Origin: Thiobacillus sp. UBA2487
Lineage (GTDB): Bacteria; Pseudomonadota; Gammaproteobacteria; Burkholderiales; Sulfuriferulaceae
Assembly: GCA_002341815.1 (NCBI GenBank)
Contig: DDOT01000124.1
Span: 1-10,212 of the forward strand
Direction: 5' to 3'
Length of the DNA stretch: 10,212 nt
Position numbers and translations under genes: made by a program. Shown piece after piece: positions 7,028-10,212 of this stretch (within the stretch, counting starts at the first letter, position 1; each line of letters begins with the position of its first letter). The notes under the pieces were generated by a model. It was not told the origin of the DNA and did no database searches. It worked only from the letters and a program-made list of their open reading frames with translations.

Positions 7028-7606
7028 TCAGTGAGTGACAAGTCGAACCGGGTCAAGGTTCATTCGGGTATGGACTTCGTTGGCGGCCTGGTTGACGCTG
7101 TCTTCGTCTTCATAAGGGCCGAGTACCACCCGATAATGGCCATCCTGATTCAGGATGGCCAGTGCGGCAACACCACGATCGAGTTGCGTGGTGGCATCTG
7201 CCAAAAAGTGCTCGGCGTTCTCGTGGTTGTTAAAACTGGCCAGTTGCAGAAACAGCCCTTTGGTATGGGCTGCGATATCTTTGCCGCTGCTGATTTGATC
7301 AGGCGTGATGGATTCGACCAGTACCATGCCGCTACCGCCCTGCACCAATCCCAGTTTGTGGGCAGCCGTATAAGATAAATCGATAATGCGGTCGCTGTGA
7401 AACGGACCTCGGTCATTGATGCGCACAATCACGCTTCGACCCGTTGCGATCGAGGTTACCCGTGCATAGCTCGGTATGGGCAACGTGCAGTGCGCTGCTG
7501 TCATGGCGTACATGTCGTAGGTATCGCCGGATGAGGTGGGTTTGCCGGCAAAACGCCGTCCATACCAAGAGGCAAGCCCGGTTTCACGATAGGGCACCAG
7601 CGTGGT
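7028..7606 (-). pseudogene. rlpA: RlpA C-terminal part (DPBB and SPOR domains) after an in-frame stop
   Basis: Downstream part of an RlpA-type septal-ring lytic transglycosylase, which cleaves peptide-free glycan strands. The frame is open right after the TGA at 7607-7609; the first possible start is GTG at 7597 (189 residues), with no ribosome site. From that GTG the double-psi beta-barrel domain runs from GLASWYGRRF to about residue 80, with H36 in MTAAH and D62 in INDRGPF at the spacing of the two catalytic residues known in Pseudomonas RlpA. A SPOR domain, which binds denuded glycan at the division site, fills about residues 110-189 (KGLFLQLASF...). Both domains look intact, so the break is recent, a sequence error, or bypassed. 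Started alone at the GTG, this part would lack a signal peptide and stay in the cytoplasm. Whether it is a true pseudogene is uncertain. Confidence 0.85.
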
Positions 7607-7609
7607 TCA
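7607..7609 (-). other. In-frame TGA codon splitting rlpA
   Basis: Minus-strand context is ACC CCC TGA ACC ACG. Both sides share one frame, and the linker length matches what I recall for intact RlpA proteins (TYVPMTELKPY versus TYTP-stop-TTLVPY here), so one codon is replaced, not a segment lost. TGA is the normal stop of waaA, rodA, ybeD, lipB and lipA in this window, so a changed genetic code is not the explanation. Confidence 0.9.
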
Positions 7610-7879
7610 GGGGGTATACGTTTGTCCCAAGGCCACGTAGGGCTTGTTGGCTGCAGCGCGTAAAGGCTCGATGCGCGGAACGGCATCGGGAATGCTGTCG
7701 ATATTCGGGGGTGGGTTATCACCGGGGCCATCATCCAGATAATAGCCGCCACCGTGTCGTGTCATGGCGTGCGCGGAACGTGGGTTGTTGATGCCGGTTG
7801 GCGAGGCAGGGTTGGCGGGGTGGCTGGCACAACCGGCTAACGTAAGCAACAGCGCGAGCAAATATAACAGGCGGCTCAT
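7607..7879 (-). pseudogene. rlpA: RlpA N-terminal part: lipoprotein signal and linker, ended by an in-frame TGA
   Basis: The first 90 residues of RlpA. MSRLLYLLALLLTLAGC is a lipoprotein signal peptide with lipobox LAGC, the lipidated cysteine being residue 17. A disordered proline/glycine-rich linker follows, with the segment DDGPGDNPPPNIDSIPDAVP and then KPYVALGQTYTP, both recognisable from the region before the barrel in beta- and gammaproteobacterial RlpA. The frame ends at TGA 7607-7609 but stays open in the same frame to the RlpA barrel and SPOR domains, giving a combined length of 283 codons plus the internal stop. Alone it would be a short outer-membrane lipoprotein without catalytic function. 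The ATG overlaps the rodA stop (ATGA, 7876-7879) and lacks its own good ribosome site, suggesting coupled translation. Confidence 0.85.
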
Positions 7880-8973
7880 GTTTTTATCAGCGTCCAGTGG
7901 GTTTTCAGGCTCATGATAATGCCAAATCCAAGCATCACAATCGTCATGGCGGTACCGCCGTAGCTCATTAAGGGCAAGGGCACACCGACCACGGGAAGAA
8001 TGCCGGATACCATGCCGATATTGACCAGTACATAGGTAAAAAAGGCCATGGTCAAGCCACCTGACAGCAGGCGTGCGTATAAGTTGGGGGCGCGCGCAGC
8101 AATCAACAAGCCGCGCAGAATGATGGCCAAATATAACGCGATCAGCAGGGTGGCACCGAGCAGGCCAAATTCTTCGCCAAACACGGCAAAAATGAAATCG
8201 GTGGTGTGTTCCGGTAAAAAGTTCAGATGGGATTGCGTGCCTTGCATCCAGCCCTTGCCAACGATACCACCGGAGCCGATGGCAATACTGGATTGAATGA
8301 TGTGGTATCCGGCACCCAACGGATCGCGCATCGGGTCAAGCAGGGTGAGAATGCGTTTTTTCTGATAATCGTGCAAAAAATGCCAGACCAAGGGCGTACT
8401 GGCAGCGCCGGCCACGATAAAGCCGAAAATGACTTTCCATGGCAGTCCTGCGAAGAACAAGATGTAGAATCCCGATGCGGCAATCAACAGAGCGGTACCC
8501 AAGTCGGGTTGACGCGCCACCAGTCCCACCGGCAATAACAACAGTATGGCGGCAATCACGTAATGGCGGGCTTTCAGCGATGCCTCCCACGTATGGAAAA
8601 ACCAGGCCAGCATCATGGGTACGCCCAGTTTCATGATTTCAGATGGTTGGATACGCATGAAATGCAAATTAAGCCAGCGGCGCGATCCGTTCACCACATC
8701 ACCAAACAGGGCTACCCCGATCAGTAATACGATGCCGGTCAGGTAAATGGGAAGTGACATGGCCAGCAGATAAGGCGGGCGGATATTGGCAACCGCTACC
8801 ATCAGTGTTAATGCAAACAGGATGTTGGCGCTGTGCATCAACAGGTGTTTTATGTCTTCATCGCCAGCGCTGTACTGAACAAACAGGCTGAGCAGCATCA
8901 AGCTGAACAGCATGGCAAGCAAAGGGTAATCGAGATGGCTGGCAATATTGGCGATCAGGCGTTTAATCTGCAT
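7876..8973 (-). CDS. rodA: RodA/MrdB, SEDS-family peptidoglycan glycosyltransferase
   Basis: Integral membrane polymerase that extends glycan strands from lipid II in the elongasome, working with PBP2 encoded just upstream. The product is 365 residues with about ten hydrophobic segments, as expected for RodA. Family blocks are NGSRRWLNL (95-103), QPSEIMKLG (109-117), ARQPDLGTALL (153-163), and LPEHTTDFIFAVFGEEFG (253-270), where D259 matches the essential SEDS aspartate (D262 in E. coli), plus the C-terminal GVPLPLMSYGGT. The ATG at 8971-8973 has AGGGA (8981-8985) at 7 nt and overlaps the end of mrdA by 11 nt. The stop overlaps the rlpA start as ATGA. Confidence 0.97.
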   Translation of the reverse strand: MQIKRLIANIASHLDYPLLAMLFSLMLLSLFVQYSAGDEDIKHLLMHSANILFALTLMVAVANIRPPYLLAMSLPIYLTGIVLLIGVALFGDVVNGSRRWLNLHFMRIQPSEIMKLGVPMMLAWFFHTWEASLKARHYVIAAILLLLPVGLVARQPDLGTALLIAASGFYILFFAGLPWKVIFGFIVAGAASTPLVWHFLHDYQKKRILTLLDPMRDPLGAGYHIIQSSIAIGSGGIVGKGWMQGTQSHLNFLPEHTTDFIFAVFGEEFGLLGATLLIALYLAIILRGLLIAARAPNLYARLLSGGLTMAFFTYVLVNIGMVSGILPVVGVPLPLMSYGGTAMTIVMLGFGIIMSLKTHWTLIKT

Positions 8974-10212
8974 GGACCGGTCCCTGTGCAGGTTTTGGTG
9001 TTGGAGACAGGCTGTTGGGCAGTTTGCCCAACAGGTAATAGTCCATCAGCGCACGCGCGATCGGTGCCGCCGCTGTACCACCGTGGCCGCCATTTTCTAC
9101 CAGTATGGCAATGGCAATTTTCGGGTGGTCGGCTGGCGCAAATGTAATATAAACCGCATGATCGCGGTGACCGGTTTCTAATTTTGCGGCGTTGTATTTT
9201 TCGTTTTGTTTAATACCGACGACTTGAGCGGTGCCTGTTTTTGCGGCAATCAGGTAGGGTGCTCCGGCATTGGCGGCTGCGGCAGTGCCGCCGGGCCGGG
9301 TGACGTCTATCATGGCGTCTACGATGACCTGACGTTGTTCGGGCGGTAAATTGATGGTGCGCATCACCACAGGCGCTATCGTTTTACGTAGTCCGGTTTG
9401 GCTGTCAATCACGCTTTTAACCAGTTGTGGTTTGAATACCGTGCCACCATTGGCCAAGGCAGCAGTGGCCACCGCAAGTTGCAAGGGCGTGGCAAGGTTG
9501 TAGCCTTGTCCAATGCCGCTGATCACGGTTTCGCCAGGAAACCATGGTTGGCGGGAAATGCGGGCTTTCCATGCGCGCGACGGTGAGACACCGGCCAGCT
9601 CGCCAGACAAGTCAATGCCGGTTTTTTGGCCGAAGCCAAACTGGGTCAGATAATCGTGCATCCGGTCAATGCCCAAGTCATTGGCCAGACGGTAATAGTA
9701 AGTGTCGCAAGACACAACAATCGAGCGGTGCATGTCAACATTGCCATGACCATTGGGTGCCCAGTCGCGGTAACGATGGCTTGATCCGGGAAATTCAAAA
9801 AAACCGGGGTCGTAAATGGTGTCTTCTGGCTTGCGTACGCCATAATGCAGGCCGGCCAATGCCATAAAAGGCTTGATGGTAGAGCCTTCCGGGTAAGCCG
9901 CACGCAGTGCGCGATCGATCAGTGGGTGATCAGGTGAATTGTTCAAGCTGTCCCAATCGGTGCTGTCAATGCCATCAATGAATAGATTCGGGTCAAATTC
10001 CGGCATGCTGACCAGCGCCAAAATACCGCCGGTTTGTGGGTCGATGGCCACCAGCGCGCCTTTGCGATTGCCGAAACCCTGTTCGGCGATGGCTTGCATT
10101 TTACTGTCCAGCCACAATACCAGATCATCGCCGGAAACCGGTTCATGGTGGGCGAGTGTGCGGACGGCATGTCCACCCGCATCGGTTTCGATTAAATCGG
10201 AGCCGGTTTTGC
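8963..10212 (-). CDS. mrdA: Penicillin-binding protein 2 (PBP2), 5' end outside the window
   Basis: Class B penicillin-binding protein, the transpeptidase that cross-links new glycan during cell elongation, paired with RodA. About 415 C-terminal residues are visible of some 600-650; the frame is open to the window edge (first full codon at 10210, KTGSDLIETD), so the TTG at 10117 is not the start. The cytoplasmic tail, membrane helix and most of the pedestal domain lie outside. The transpeptidase domain has all three motifs: STIK with the catalytic serine codon at 9881-9883, SCD (9704-9712, the usual PBP2 form of SxN) and KTG (9233-9241). Other matching blocks are GGILALVSMPEFDPN, PEGSTIKPF and GIGQGYNLATPLQLA. 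The TAA stop lies inside rodA, an 11-nt overlap that suggests coupled expression of the enzyme pair. Confidence 0.97.
   Translation of the reverse strand, partial: KTGSDLIETDAGGHAVRTLAHHEPVSGDDLVLWLDSKMQAIAEQGFGNRKGALVAIDPQTGGILALVSMPEFDPNLFIDGIDSTDWDSLNNSPDHPLIDRALRAAYPEGSTIKPFMALAGLHYGVRKPEDTIYDPGFFEFPGSSHRYRDWAPNGHGNVDMHRSIVVSCDTYYYRLANDLGIDRMHDYLTQFGFGQKTGIDLSGELAGVSPSRAWKARISRQPWFPGETVISGIGQGYNLATPLQLAVATAALANGGTVFKPQLVKSVIDSQTGLRKTIAPVVMRTINLPPEQRQVIVDAMIDVTRPGGTAAAANAGAPYLIAAKTGTAQVVGIKQNEKYNAAKLETGHRDHAVYITFAPADHPKIAIAILVENGGHGGTAAAPIARALMDYYLLGKLPNSLSPTPKPAQGPVHAD

Noticed and set aside
6770..7378. Plus-strand frame of 202 codons across dacA and rlpA
   Set aside because: Antisense to two genes with clear catalytic motifs, and no convincing signal of its own.
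7607..7609. TGA as a sense codon (tryptophan code or selenocysteine) in rlpA
   Set aside because: TGA ends waaA, rodA, ybeD, lipB and lipA normally, RlpA is not a known selenoprotein family, and the position is in a linker, not an active site.
1..10212. CRISPR array, insertion sequence, tRNA, rRNA, toxin-antitoxin or phage genes
   Set aside because: No repeated spacer pattern, no transposase or integrase motifs, no paired terminal repeats and no recognisable RNA genes were seen on either strand.

Overview
The window looks like a piece of a betaproteobacterial chromosome; the class is inferred from gene content, gene order and protein sequences, and no lineage below class can be assigned safely. 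It carries core envelope and cofactor genes and no sign of mobile elements, CRISPR arrays, tRNA or rRNA genes. Coding density is very high, and the longest stretch without a gene is 170 bases (2082-2251).

Left part, plus strand (1-2081): the 3' part of a MidA/NDUFAF7-type SAM-dependent methyltransferase gene, cut by the window edge. It overlaps by 4 bases the gene for WaaA (KdtA), which attaches Kdo to lipid A. Middle (2252-3998): an MFS efflux gene of the fosmidomycin-resistance (Fsr) family on the minus strand, divergent from a small gene for an exported protein of unknown function. Their start codons are only 28 bases apart. Convergent 3' ends at 2082-2251 and 3999-4036 separate these blocks and hold short hairpins.

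Right part, all minus strand (4037-10212), in transcription order: mrdA (PBP2, 5' end outside the window), rodA, rlpA, dacA, ybeD, lipB, lipA. Gaps are at most 22 bases and several junctions overlap (mrdA/rodA 11 nt, rodA/rlpA 4 nt, lipB/lipA 8 nt), so this is probably one co-transcribed, translationally coupled unit. PBP2 and RodA form the transpeptidase/glycosyltransferase core of the elongasome. RlpA is a septal-ring lytic transglycosylase, DacA trims pentapeptides, and LipB and LipA make protein-bound lipoate, with YbeD as their usual small neighbour.

The main anomaly is in rlpA. An in-frame TGA at 7607-7609 separates a lipoprotein N-terminus from intact double-psi beta-barrel and SPOR domains, with the same frame open on both sides. 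This is a nonsense mutation, a sequence error, or a site of readthrough or reinitiation. I found no convincing evidence of a new multi-gene system; the least explained gene is the secreted two-cysteine protein at 3486-3998.
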